In this document: piece after piece, positions 45,145 through 51,594 of the stretch
Layout of the letters: each line of letters begins with the position of its first letter
Position numbering within the stretch: the stretch's first letter is position 1
Assembly (NCBI GenBank): GCA_009774175.1
Contig: VSNG01000004.1
Location: forward strand, 114,942-178,941
DNA from: Lachnospiraceae bacterium
Lineage (GTDB): Bacteria > Bacillota > Clostridia > Lachnospirales > Lachnospiraceae
Length of the DNA stretch: 64,000 nucleotides
Reading direction: 5' to 3'
Translations under genes and position numbers: made by a program
Notes under the pieces: model-generated
Seen by the model: the letters and a program-made list of their open reading frames with translations, nothing else
What the model was told of the DNA's origin: nothing
Databases searched by the model: none

Positions 45145-45179
45145 GAAATGCAGTAAAATCAATACTTTGAAGAAGTGAG

Positions 45180-45256
45180 TAGGAGTGGTAAAATGTGGGA
45201 AAATGTATGTAATTTATACATTATTCCTACATCACTCCTATACAACACTCCTACAC
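45180..45256. repeat. CACTCCTA-type repeats at the left end of the element (candidate integrase sites)
   Basis: TAGGAGTG (45180-45187), TTCCTACA (45224-45231), CACTCCTATACA (45233-45244) and CACTCCTACAC (45246-45256) cluster between the host gene and the integrase. Copies recur at 46553-46580. Clustered short direct and inverted repeats next to a tyrosine integrase are typical of arm-type attachment sites. The core att sequence is not identifiable without the right end. Confidence 0.55.
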
Positions 45257-45266
45257 CGCGAACATG

Positions 45267-46505
45267 TTATTTTATTTTTTCTATTTCCTCTTTAAGCCAA
45301 GCGATTTCTCGTTTAGTGTACACACGTTCGGTAATATCTTGAATGGAATGACCAACTATGTATTTGATAGCATATTCATCTACCTGATATTTTTTTGCAA
45401 TCGTAATGAAATGCATTCGACCATCATGGGCTCTATGTTGCGGATTCAGTTTTAATTCGTCTCTAATCTTATTAAATCGTTTTTGATATTTATCATAAGT
45501 AAACATATATGAACTTCTGTGAGTGGCAGTATCGGTGCAGTTGATTAGAAATTCACTGCCAAGCTCCTGCGCTTCTTTATATTTTGCCATAACCAAAGGA
45601 CGTATTTTGGAATGAATTGGTACAATACGATTTGTACCGGCCTCTGTTTTCATTCCACCCATAAAAGTCCAATTGTCGGTATCTACATTTTCAAGTTTGA
45701 GCAATCCGAGTTCTTGTGGTCTCCATCCGGAATAGCATTGTATTAGGATGATGTCAACATATTTCATTGTATTGGAGCGTTCCCATAATTTTTGCATTTC
45801 TTCATCATTAAATGGGATGTGGCCTCGTTTGGCATCTTCTTTTTCTTTTATAATATCATCAGACACATTGAATGTTCTAGCGTAGTTTCTGTCCACTATC
45901 TCATATTCTAAAGCATAATCCAGCATAAGATTAAACATTGATTTGATTCGGGTTTTTGTTCCGGCTGAAGGACGTTGTTCTTTGCCCTTGATTATTGCAA
46001 TTCCTTCATCCATACAACCTTTAATATGTCTGGCTCGTATATCGCAGACTCTCATCCCATAAATAGAGGAGCAGTAAGACCAAGCTGACGTAATTGTTCG
46101 ACTGCTGGAATCGGATTTTAAGGTCTTAAAATATTCTTCGCTCCACCGTTCGTACAGCTGCTTAACAGTAATGGCCGGCTCTAAATCATAAGGGTTTTTG
46201 TTGTATTCCACTAGAGCAGCATAAGCATCATTATATGTTGGGAAATAGGATTCTGGTTTTAATGGTTTGCATATCGGACGCCCCATTTCTGTTTTACCAA
46301 CAGTGACCATTGCCCGAAATGGGTTACGAAGATTCCGGCCTTTGATTTCGCTAATCTGACCAAATCCATTAGGTAAGCGCCTTCGCTTGTTTGATTTTCG
46401 TGTAGATTTAGGTTTGGCGTTTGGATGCATTGGGTATCCACAATGTGGACAGACTAGTGCTTTATTACTTATTTGCAATTCACATTCAGGGCATTTAATA
46501 AGCAT
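45267..46505 (-). CDS. int: Tyrosine integrase with N-terminal zinc ribbon
   Basis: A 412-residue site-specific recombinase that would insert and excise the element. The N-terminus is a zinc ribbon (CPECELQISNKALVCPHCG), followed by an arm-binding region rich in basic residues, a SAM-like core-binding domain (about 110-200) and the catalytic domain. Catalytic residues visible are the first Arg in CYSGWRPQELGLL, HDGR in place of the usual HxLR, VGHS, and the tyrosine in ERVYTKRE. The start at 46505 has AAAGGAG seven bases upstream. It is the only minus-strand gene of the element. Confidence 0.93.
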   Translation of the reverse strand: MLIKCPECELQISNKALVCPHCGYPMHPNAKPKSTRKSNKRRRLPNGFGQISEIKGRNLRNPFRAMVTVGKTEMGRPICKPLKPESYFPTYNDAYAALVEYNKNPYDLEPAITVKQLYERWSEEYFKTLKSDSSSRTITSAWSYCSSIYGMRVCDIRARHIKGCMDEGIAIIKGKEQRPSAGTKTRIKSMFNLMLDYALEYEIVDRNYARTFNVSDDIIKEKEDAKRGHIPFNDEEMQKLWERSNTMKYVDIILIQCYSGWRPQELGLLKLENVDTDNWTFMGGMKTEAGTNRIVPIHSKIRPLVMAKYKEAQELGSEFLINCTDTATHRSSYMFTYDKYQKRFNKIRDELKLNPQHRAHDGRMHFITIAKKYQVDEYAIKYIVGHSIQDITERVYTKREIAWLKEEIEKIK

Positions 46506-46552
46506 TTCAAATCTCCTTTCTGTTGCAACATTCATGGCAATCATATATCATA

Positions 46553-46580
46553 GTGTAGGAATTGTCAACTACTCCTACAC
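46553..46580. promoter_or_regulatory. Inverted repeat operator between integrase and first rightward gene
   Basis: GTGTAGGA (46553-46560) and TCCTACAC (46573-46580) form a perfect inverted repeat with a 12-base centre (two helical turns between arm starts). It shares its sequence with the repeats beyond the integrase. It could be both an integrase arm site and a switch on divergent transcription. Confidence 0.5.
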
Positions 46581-46601
46581 TTATTTTTTGCCCTGGAGGT
46601 G

Positions 46602-46922
46602 ATGTATGTGGTTACTCATGATGAATCAACTTGTCCCGATTGCGGCGGGGCATTGAAATACTATGACAGCGTTCCTAGAATTGTACGGACTAAAAGGCGA
46701 AGTACAAGCTGGATTAAAGTTCGGAGATTACGTTGTATCAAATGCGGACATCTACATAGAGAACTTCCTGATTATATTTTTCCATACAAGCAATACGAAG
46801 GAGAAATTATTCGAGGTGTGATTGAAGGTCTTATTACCTGTGAGACTCTTGGATATGAGGATTACCCTTGTGAAATGACAATGATTCGGTGGCTGTCGCA
46901 AAAAATACATCTTCCTTTATGA
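46602..46922 (+). CDS. DUF6431-like zinc-ribbon protein
   Basis: A 106-residue protein with an N-terminal CPDCGG and a second CIKCGH pair forming a zinc ribbon, followed by LHRELPDYIFPYKQYEGEIIRGVIEG, which I associate with the DUF6431 family of phages and transposon-linked proteins. GGAGGTG lies at the start. Facing away from the integrase, it is well placed to be an early regulator. The copy-1 motif CGC-N17-TTATG lies within its 3' end. Confidence 0.65.
   Translation: MYVVTHDESTCPDCGGALKYYDSVPRIVRTKRRSTSWIKVRRLRCIKCGHLHRELPDYIFPYKQYEGEIIRGVIEGLITCETLGYEDYPCEMTMIRWLSQKIHLPL
46897..46921 (+). promoter_or_regulatory. CGC-N17-TTATG motif, copy 1
   Basis: CGC (46897), ACA at spacer bases 8-10, TTATG ending 46921, followed at once by AAAGGAG of the next gene (46939). 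It lies inside the 3' end of the zinc-ribbon gene. Confidence 0.7.
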
Positions 46923-46938
46923 AAGGAGTGTGATTCAT

Positions 46939-47163
46939 ATGAAAACTAAGGTTTTAAGTTTTATCCGCGATATGAAAACTTATAATGTAGGACAGTATAT
47001 GACAAACGGAGGTTTAATTTTAGCGTCTATAGGAGTTGTGTCAGCGCTAATTGGAAGCCGAATAAGAATAAATACTGTTGATGACAGAGTTATTATTGGC
47101 GGAGAAAAACTCGAAAAGTTTTTTAGCGAAACATACGAATCGGTTATTGAAGATGAGTCCTAA
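46939..47163 (+). CDS. Small membrane protein, unknown
   Basis: A 74-residue protein with one membrane helix (GGLILASIGVVSALIGS) between a basic start and an acidic end (FFSETYESVIEDES). AAGGAG is ten bases before the ATG. It is the single gene of unit 1: motif copy 1, gene, hairpin. Its stop codon is in the hairpin loop. Confidence 0.7.
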   Translation: MKTKVLSFIRDMKTYNVGQYMTNGGLILASIGVVSALIGSRIRINTVDDRVIIGGEKLEKFFSETYESVIEDES

Positions 47164-47181
47164 CAAGGACTCCTTCTTTTT
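47155..47181 (+). terminator. Hairpin 1, GAGTCC-TAACAA-GGACTC
   Basis: Six-base perfect stem with loop TAACAA that contains the stop codon, followed by CTTCTTTTT. Confidence 0.75.
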
Positions 47182-47258
47182 GCGGCTATACCACCGAGGT
47201 TGTTTTTACTAAAAGCCGTTCTTATCCTAGAATAGCCGTTGAAAGGAGGCAAGAGCCA

Positions 47259-47510
47259 ATGGAAGAAATTATATTTGAATCGGGTTCAGTGCCAGTGGTC
47301 GTTGCAGCCAGAGTATACGGCAAGGATGCATCTTGGGTAAGAGCTGGAATCATATCTGGATGGCTTCCAATCGGAAAGGCTACTCGAAACGGTAAACTTG
47401 TAACAAACATTGAGGAGATGAATTCGAGGTACGGACGTATCAATTTCTATATTTCTCCGAAGCTCCTTTATGAAGAAACGGGCTATTTATGGAAAGGAGA
47501 GAAACGCTGA
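47259..47510 (+). CDS. Phage excisionase/HTH-like DNA-binding protein
   Basis: An 83-residue protein with a winged-helix-like pattern (VPVVVAARVYGKDASWVRAGIISGWLPIGKATR) close to excisionase and MerR-like small proteins of Firmicute phages, ending FYISPKLLYEETGYLWKG. GAAAGGAGG precedes it. It overlaps the next gene by one base (TGATG), so the two are coupled. Control of excision is inference. Confidence 0.6.
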   Translation: MEEIIFESGSVPVVVAARVYGKDASWVRAGIISGWLPIGKATRNGKLVTNIEEMNSRYGRINFYISPKLLYEETGYLWKGEKR

Positions 47511-47929
47511 TGGGAACAACAATACGTCCGGAGCTGTCCGAGAAGAATCCCTATTGGATTGAAAAACATCGGTACTATGAGCTGAAGCATTTCTGTCTTC
47601 AATATCCTATCTGGAAAAAGGCATATTTGGCTTTAGACGGGTTAGCCAAAAGACCATCTGATTTAGTCCTATTTTCAGGACAACGAGACCTCAGCGATCC
47701 GACTGCTAAATGCGCCGAGGCAAGGATATTTTACTCCAACAGAATGGAACTGGTTGAGTCGGTGGCCGAAGAGACTGATGTCGTGCTTGGAACTTATATT
47801 TTACAGGCTGTTACAAGTGGTATCTCTTATGATTGTTTGAAAGCTAGATTAGATATTCCATGCTGCAAGGATGTCTACTACGACTTGTACAGACGTTTCT
47901 TCTGGTTGTTGAATAAGGAGCGTGGTTGA
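47510..47929 (+). CDS. Conserved phage protein, regulator-like
   Basis: A 139-residue helical protein with YYELKHFCLQYPIWKKAYLAL at the start and LKARLDIPCCKDVYYDLYRRFFWLL at the end. Proteins of this shape recur in Clostridia prophages beside excisionase-like genes and resemble ArpU/RinA-type late regulators only in general layout. It starts in the TGATG overlap. Function is unknown. Confidence 0.55.
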   Translation: MGTTIRPELSEKNPYWIEKHRYYELKHFCLQYPIWKKAYLALDGLAKRPSDLVLFSGQRDLSDPTAKCAEARIFYSNRMELVESVAEETDVVLGTYILQAVTSGISYDCLKARLDIPCCKDVYYDLYRRFFWLLNKERG

Positions 47930-47930
47930 T

Positions 47931-48140
47931 ATGAAGATTGTGGATGTTGCAGTGAAAAAGGTATATCGGTTCAACTGCCCGAATTGTCAAAGTCGGTTGG
48001 AGGCTGACAGTCAGGATTTGGAGGATATCGGAGGCAAGGTGATTAAGTTTTTCTGCCCAGTCTGCAAGAAAGAGCGATATATTGCATGGTCGGATTTGAG
48101 AAAGAAGATTGTCTATGAAGGCGAGGGGTCGCAGAAATAA
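47931..48140 (+). CDS. Small zinc-ribbon protein
   Basis: A 69-residue protein with CPNC and CPVC pairs (FNCPNCQSRLEAD, KFFCPVCKKERYIAW) making a treble-type zinc ribbon. AAGGAG precedes the ATG. It is probably a nucleic-acid- or protein-binding adaptor. Motif copy 2 overlaps its stop codon. Confidence 0.65.
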   Translation: MKIVDVAVKKVYRFNCPNCQSRLEADSQDLEDIGGKVIKFFCPVCKKERYIAWSDLRKKIVYEGEGSQK

Positions 48141-48154
48141 CAGCTCCTATTATG
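48130..48154 (+). promoter_or_regulatory. CGC-N17-TTATG motif, copy 2
   Basis: CGC at 48130, ACA in the spacer, TTATG at 48150-48154, then AAAGGAG for the gene at 48173. Confidence 0.7.
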
Positions 48155-48172
48155 AAAGGAGAGTGATATTTT

Positions 48173-48280
48173 ATGAAAATCAAAAATCCATACATAGCAG
48201 GGCTTATCCCTTGGATTGGCATCTGCATTATAGGGATTATCGGAACAGAATACCTTATTACAAGACTTTTAAAAGACTGA
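48173..48280 (+). CDS. 35-residue single-helix membrane peptide
   Basis: MKIKNPYIAGLIPWIG followed by a hydrophobic helix (ICIIGIIGTEYLI) and a basic end. AAAGGAGAG precedes the ATG by ten bases. It is the single gene of unit 2 between motif 2 and hairpin 2; its stop lies in the hairpin's first arm. Confidence 0.65.
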   Translation: MKIKNPYIAGLIPWIGICIIGIIGTEYLITRLLKD

Positions 48281-48302
48281 GCCAGCAATGGCTCTTTCTT
48301 TT
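48279..48302 (+). terminator. Hairpin 2, GAGCC-AGCAAT-GGCTC
   Basis: Five-base stem, six-base loop, then TTTCTTTTT. Same design as hairpins 1, 4, 6 and 7. Confidence 0.7.
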
Positions 48303-48411
48303 TATCCTAGCTTAGAATTCCAGTACGCAGGTGACGGAAAAACATGGTATTTTGATATCTGAAAAATTCCCGGGTGGAAAATTCTGAAAAACAATTTGAA
48401 AGGAGAAGAAC

Positions 48412-48630
48412 ATGGAATTTGTAATTGTGTTTACAATCGGGGTGGTTATTGGTTGTGTCTTTTCGAGTATAGTCCGGCGGTCTAAATCCGTTGGTAAACT
48501 TCGTATTGATACTTCCGATCCGGACGGTCCCTTTATGTTTCTGGAATTGTCAAAAGGCGTTGGTGACATATCCTCTAAGAAACAGGTGCTTTTGCAGGTC
48601 GATCTCAAAAGTTATATTTCGCACGAATAA
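48412..48630 (+). CDS. Conserved phage membrane protein
   Basis: A 72-residue protein: an N-terminal membrane helix (FVIVFTIGVVIGCVFSSIV) then a beta-rich tail LRIDTSDPDGPFMFLELSKG and VDLKSYISHE. This arrangement recurs in Firmicute phages as a hypothetical protein. GAAAGGAGAAG precedes the ATG. Confidence 0.65.
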   Translation: MEFVIVFTIGVVIGCVFSSIVRRSKSVGKLRIDTSDPDGPFMFLELSKGVGDISSKKQVLLQVDLKSYISHE

Positions 48631-48644
48631 CACGCTCTCTTATG
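48620..48644 (+). promoter_or_regulatory. CGC-N17-TTATG motif, copy 3
   Basis: CGC at 48620, ACA in the spacer, TTATG at 48640-48644; the next gene's AAAGGAG follows about 20 bases later. It overlaps the stop of the preceding gene. Confidence 0.7.
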
Positions 48645-48681
48645 GAATCAGTAATAGACTATTTGAAAGGAGAAACTGAAA

Positions 48682-49095
48682 ATGGAAGAAAACATCAGAG
48701 ATTTGTTAAGTGGTGAGATCAGCAGGGAGATTCAGGCTTTATCCGGCTTAAATGCGGGTAGCAAAGAAAAATCAACAGCAATTGATGATCTGGCAAAGCT
48801 CTACAAACTGAGAATCGAGGAATCTAAGAATGACTGGGAGTATGATGAAAAGTACAATCGTCGGGTAATGGAAGAAGAAGCCGGCACTCGGGATGAGGAA
48901 ATGAAACGTACTCAGTTGTCGGAACAGATTAAAGATCGATACTTCAGATTGGGAATTGCGGCGGCAGAACTCATGATACCGTTGATGTTCTATGGTATCT
49001 GGATGAAAAAGGGATTTAAGTTTGAGGAAACCGGAACATACACCTCTACAACATTCAGAGGATTGTTCAACCGTTTTAGGCCAACGAGAAAATAG
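48682..49095 (+). CDS. Phage helical protein with C-terminal membrane segment
   Basis: A 137-residue protein, highly charged and helical for about 90 residues (IDDLAKLYKLRIEESKNDWEYD), then a hydrophobic stretch AAELMIPLMFYGIWM and a basic tail. AAAGGAGAAAC precedes it. It is the single gene of unit 3. The layout recalls small tail-assembly or membrane-scaffold proteins, but the function is unknown. Confidence 0.6.
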   Translation: MEENIRDLLSGEISREIQALSGLNAGSKEKSTAIDDLAKLYKLRIEESKNDWEYDEKYNRRVMEEEAGTRDEEMKRTQLSEQIKDRYFRLGIAAAELMIPLMFYGIWMKKGFKFEETGTYTSTTFRGLFNRFRPTRK

Positions 49096-49120
49096 GAAAA
49101 TGAACGATTTTAAGACGATG

Positions 49121-49153
49121 GAGGGCGTATATTACACGTCCTCTTCGTTTTTC
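49121..49153 (+). terminator. Hairpin 3, GAGGGCGT/ACGTCCTC
   Basis: Eight-base stem with one G-T pair around ATATTAC, then TTCGTTTTTC; it ends unit 3 and is directly followed by motif copy 4. Confidence 0.7.
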
Positions 49154-49155
49154 TG

Positions 49156-49180
49156 CGTGATTTTTACAGCCCCTATTATG
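49156..49180 (+). promoter_or_regulatory. CGC-N17-TTATG motif, copy 4
   Basis: CGT in place of CGC at 49156, ACA in the spacer, TTATG at 49176-49180, then GAAAGGAG. About 100 bases to the next ATG, which has its own AAGGAGG. Confidence 0.65.
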
Positions 49181-49220
49181 GAAAGGAGATGCTAAAGAGC
49201 TCTTTTATCTCTTGACTTAA

Positions 49221-49260
49221 TACAGGGAGTAACCGTACAATTATACCGTTACTTTCAGAT
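49221..49260 (+). promoter_or_regulatory. Dyad AGTAAC...GTTACT in the leader of the zinc-ribbon gene
   Basis: A 6-bp inverted repeat around an AT-rich centre (TACAATTATA) sits between motif 4 and the ATG at 49282, with TTGACT about 20 bases upstream. It looks like a regulated promoter or operator. Confidence 0.35.
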
Positions 49261-49281
49261 TATCAAGGAGGTAATGACTTT

Positions 49282-49593
49282 ATGAGCCAAAAAATTATCA
49301 AACCGGAAGGTATGGAGTTAATGGAGTACCTAAATAACGGATACGCGATTTGCAATCGTTGCGGAGCAGTTATGGACCGAAGAGAAGATCCAGAGGGTGG
49401 CTGTGATATTTATACCTGCCCATCATGCGGATGGGAAGTAGATGAAATGGATTACGAGTATGAAGATAGCGAAGAAGAATGGACAGAAGGAACACTCGAA
49501 TCCTATAGAGGTAATGTGCCGCCAAAAGGATGCAGAGCTTGTGGCGGTCCATATCCGCATTGCAAAACGTCATGTAAACTATTTGACAACTAA
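49282..49593 (+). CDS. Zinc-ribbon protein with acidic middle
   Basis: A 103-residue protein with cysteine pairs CNRC and CPSC in the first half, an acidic stretch (VDEMDYEYEDSEEEW), and a second cluster CRACGGPYPHCKTSC at the end, enough for two zinc sites. AAGGAGG precedes the ATG. It is the single gene of unit 4 and has no recognised family. Confidence 0.65.
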   Translation: MSQKIIKPEGMELMEYLNNGYAICNRCGAVMDRREDPEGGCDIYTCPSCGWEVDEMDYEYEDSEEEWTEGTLESYRGNVPPKGCRACGGPYPHCKTSCKLFDN

Positions 49594-49613
49594 AGAATTA
49601 TCAACACAAGAGG

Positions 49614-49641
49614 GAGTCCTGACGAGGGCTCTTTCTTTTTG
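49614..49641 (+). terminator. Hairpin 4, GAGTCC-TGACGA-GGGCTC
   Basis: Six-base stem with one G-T pair, six-base loop, then TTTCTTTTT. Confidence 0.7.
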
Positions 49642-49657
49642 CTTTTAGGAGACAGGT

Positions 49658-50017
49658 ATGAGATACCATTACGAAAAGCCTGCTATTTATCTTTCCATGT
49701 ATGGCAAACTTTATATTTGCGAACATCCAGTTTATAACAGTTGTACTCTCTTTCAAATCAACGACAAAGGATTAGCTGTCATTCAGCAGCGATATGATTC
49801 GGAGACAAAGAGTACGTGGTGGAGTGAAGTTGACCCTTGGTTGACGGACGATTTATATTTACATCCTGAATTTAAGAAATACTTTGACGAACGCGCTAGG
49901 GAATGTAAGGATGGTCTCTATCCCACCGTTACCGTTCGTCAGATTATGTGGGCGCTTAAAATGAAGCCGATTGCGAGAGAGCGATGGGAAACAGTCTTCG
50001 ATAGACGTGATATTTAG
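49658..50017 (+). CDS. Hypothetical phage protein
   Basis: A 119-residue soluble protein with alternating beta pattern (AIYLSMYGKLYICEHPVYNS) and an aromatic region STWWSEVDPWLTDDLYLHPEF. TAGGAGA precedes the ATG. No family recognised. Motif 5 begins two bases after its stop. Confidence 0.55.
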   Translation: MRYHYEKPAIYLSMYGKLYICEHPVYNSCTLFQINDKGLAVIQQRYDSETKSTWWSEVDPWLTDDLYLHPEFKKYFDERARECKDGLYPTVTVRQIMWALKMKPIARERWETVFDRRDI

Positions 50018-50018
50018 A

Positions 50019-50043
50019 CGCACTTTTTACAATTCCTTTTATG
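50019..50043 (+). promoter_or_regulatory. CGC-N17-TTATG motif, copy 5
   Basis: CGC at 50019, ACA in the spacer, TTATG at 50039-50043; GAAAGGAG for the next gene follows about 18 bases later. Confidence 0.7.
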
Positions 50044-50077
50044 AAAAAACCGTTGAACTGAAAGGAGTTAGCGAGGT

Positions 50078-50293
50078 ATGGACGAAATGAAAATCGGATC
50101 AAAATTTATGAAGACTTTGGTTGCGAAACTGGTAAAAAGAACGGTAAAGAAAAAAACTGGATATGACGTAGATATTCAGTTGAATGAGTTTACTGCCACT
50201 GTTACTGATGGAACAGCACGTGTTCATCTAAGTGTTGATGCGGAATTGAATAAAGACGAACTCACAAAAATTTTGAGTGCAATCGGTTTATAG
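50078..50293 (+). CDS. Small conserved phage protein, basic/amphipathic
   Basis: A 71-residue protein: a basic helical start (MKTLVAKLVKRTVKKKTGYD) followed by a small beta part (IQLNEFTATVTDGTARVHLSV). AAAGGAG precedes the ATG. It is the single gene of unit 5. Function unknown. Confidence 0.6.
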   Translation: MDEMKIGSKFMKTLVAKLVKRTVKKKTGYDVDIQLNEFTATVTDGTARVHLSVDAELNKDELTKILSAIGL

Positions 50294-50297
50294 TGGC

Positions 50298-50330
50298 AGA
50301 GGGATCGTGGAGACACGGTCTCTTAGCTTT
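50298..50330 (+). terminator. Hairpin 5, GATCGTG-GAGA-CACGGTC
   Basis: Seven-base stem with one G-T pair and a GAGA tetraloop, flanked by AGA/TCT, then a short pyrimidine run; directly before motif 6. Confidence 0.6.
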
Positions 50331-50336
50331 TACATA

Positions 50337-50361
50337 CGCGAAATTTGCAAGTTATATTATG
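50337..50361 (+). promoter_or_regulatory. CGC-N17-TTATG motif, copy 6 (before the tRNA-like RNA)
   Basis: CGC at 50337, GCA in the spacer, TTATG at 50357-50361. The final G is also the first base of the closing stem of the RNA that follows, hinting that transcripts start at or just after TTATG. Confidence 0.7.
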
Positions 50362-50446
50362 GAGAGACAGTAGCTCAATTGGTAGAGCGTTGTCCCGGTA
50401 AAACGTAAGTGGAGAGGTTATAGGTTCGAGTCCTATCTGTTTCTCT
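50361..50446 (+). ncRNA. tRNA-like RNA with 10-bp closing stem and aberrant anticodon arm
   Basis: GGAGAGACAG (50361-50370) pairs with CTGTTTCTCT (50437-50446) over ten bases, with two G-T pairs. Inside are a normal D arm (GCTC, loop AATTGGTA, GAGC) and a normal T arm (ATAGG, loop TTCGAGT, CCTAT). Between them the expected five-pair anticodon stem is missing: GTTGT can pair only partly with AAAAC, leaving a six-base loop CCCGGT with no T33 and a 15-base variable part. It is either a decayed tRNA or a dedicated tRNA mimic. It has its own motif 6 and terminator 6 and no coding neighbour within the unit. Confidence 0.65.
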
Positions 50447-50454
50447 TAGGTTTT

Positions 50455-50480
50455 GAGTCGGTAACGGCTCTTTTATTTTT
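50455..50480 (+). terminator. Hairpin 6, GAGTC-GGTAAC-GGCTC
   Basis: Five-base stem with one G-T pair, then TTTTATTTTT, just after the tRNA-like RNA. Confidence 0.75.
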
Positions 50481-50503
50481 GCCAAAATGAAAGGAGAAAA
50501 TTT

Positions 50504-50965
50504 ATGAACAGGCAAATTTACATTCATTATGGAGCAACACAGTTTGACCCCTTTTTGAGTTTCCCAATTAAGAATGAGTATTGTTGGGTTAAGCCTAAAG
50601 GCGGCCTCTGGGCATCAAGAAAAAATGCCTCGTTTGGTTGGAAGGATTGGTGTGCCAGAGAAGAGTTTAGAGAATGTACAGAAGACTGCTCTTTTGAATT
50701 TGTTATCAAAGATGAAAGTCGTATTGCAACTATTAGTACATTACAGCAGCTTCGTAGACTCCCTCGTATTGAAAATTCGAGACTTGCTTCTTCTTATCTT
50801 ATTGATTTTGAAAAGTGTGTACGTCTCGGTATTGATGCTATCGGGCTGTGTTGGTATGGGGAGGAGTTTGCGTACGTTGCTTCTGGCGACTTTTATTTCG
50901 AACTGTATGGCTGGGATTGTGCTTCGATTGTTGTGTTAAATCCGGATGTAATAATTCCGCGATAA
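50504..50965 (+). CDS. Hypothetical phage protein preceding the first variable protein
   Basis: A 153-residue soluble protein, aromatic-rich (YCWVKPKGGLWASRKNASFGWKDWCAREEF) with a later FYFELYGWDCASIVVLNPDVI. GAAAGGAG precedes the ATG. I do not recognise it; similar short proteins occur in Clostridia phages. It lies 27 bases ahead of the DGR target gene and may be co-transcribed with it. Confidence 0.55.
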   Translation: MNRQIYIHYGATQFDPFLSFPIKNEYCWVKPKGGLWASRKNASFGWKDWCAREEFRECTEDCSFEFVIKDESRIATISTLQQLRRLPRIENSRLASSYLIDFEKCVRLGIDAIGLCWYGEEFAYVASGDFYFELYGWDCASIVVLNPDVIIPR

Positions 50966-50992
50966 ATAAAAATCTTGAAAGGAGAAAAAGAA

Positions 50993-51556
50993 ATGGAAAA
51001 CATCAAAGTATTACGGAGACAGGAACTGGAAACAAGAGAGGTTATGGTTGGGGATCAGATTTTGGTATCCTTGGCAGAGATCGGAAACTTTACCGCAACG
51101 GCTCACAAGATTACGGACAAGGGCGTCTTGTTTATTTTTGATGAGTACGTTACAAGCAGACCGATGAACAACCAGAGAACCAATGCGGGCGGTTATGAGG
51201 AGTCTGATTTAAAGAAGTGGATTGACACGGTTCTCTTGGCGGCATTTCCCGAAGAGCTTAAAAACCGGATTGACGATTTGTCTATTCCGACAGTAGGCGA
51301 GTTGTTCGGTCACGATGACGAATGGAATAACGAACATTTTGAACCGGATGAAGACGAGCAGCTTCCGCTTATGAAGGAGCGGAGAAATCGTGTAGCATAC
51401 CTTAATGATGAATGGGAATGGGGTTGGCTCAGAAATGCGGTAAAGCAGAGGTTTTCTTCGGCTGTTTTCGCTATTGTGGGCAGCCGTGGCCATGCGGACT
51501 ACAGCAACGCTTCGAACTCTTGTGGGGTTCGTCCGGAGTTCTGGTTGGTTAGATAA
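50993..51556 (+). CDS. DGR-type variable protein 1 (lectin/FGE-like C-terminus, DUF6273-like)
   Basis: A 187-residue protein. Residues 1-150 form a conserved scaffold (VGDQILVSLAEIG, FDEYV, GGYEESDLKKWI, MKERRNRVAYL). From WGWLRNAV the end has the SSAxFAxV...YSNASNSCGVRPEFWL pattern of C-type-lectin/formylglycine-enzyme-like folds that DGRs diversify. The nearest named domain I can suggest is DUF6273. Residues 155-181 are the variable region. GAAAGGAGAAAAAGAA lies before the ATG at 50993, identical to the leader of paralogue 2. It is followed by a membrane protein gene. A binding or receptor role for the variable face is inferred. Confidence 0.85.
   Translation: MENIKVLRRQELETREVMVGDQILVSLAEIGNFTATAHKITDKGVLFIFDEYVTSRPMNNQRTNAGGYEESDLKKWIDTVLLAAFPEELKNRIDDLSIPTVGELFGHDDEWNNEHFEPDEDEQLPLMKERRNRVAYLNDEWEWGWLRNAVKQRFSSAVFAIVGSRGHADYSNASNSCGVRPEFWLVR
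51455..51536 (+). other. DGR variable region 1 (VR1) with IMH-like end
   Basis: 82 bases that match VR2 (53405-53486) in length and frame. They differ at 16 positions over 11 codons; no third codon position differs in 27 codons. The changed codons all fit AAY or ANG in a template. The last 19 bases (51518-51536, TCTTGTGGGGTTCGTCCGG) are identical in both and GC-rich, like the initiation-of-mutagenic-homing (IMH) end of a variable repeat. Confidence 0.85.
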
Positions 51557-51561
51557 ATCTT

Positions 51562-51576
51562 GGGGCCTTGTGCCCC
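51562..51576 (+). other. GC hairpin after VR1, loop CTTGT
   Basis: GGGGC-CTTGT-GCCCC, 25 bases after VR1 and six after the stop codon. Placement matches the hairpin/cruciform needed for DGR retrohoming in Bordetella phage. It could also be a terminator (TTTT follows), but the same loop returns after VR2. Confidence 0.7.
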
Positions 51577-51594
51577 TTTTGAGAGGAGAAGAAA

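Noticed and set aside
44149..45162. 337-codon minus-strand frame over the GGGtGRT gene
   Set aside because: Antisense shadow of a strongly conserved gene, with Arg/Cys/His-rich composition and no start signal.
50361..50446. Functional standard tRNA
   Set aside because: D and T arms are good but the anticodon arm cannot form five pairs, T33 is missing and the variable part is too long.
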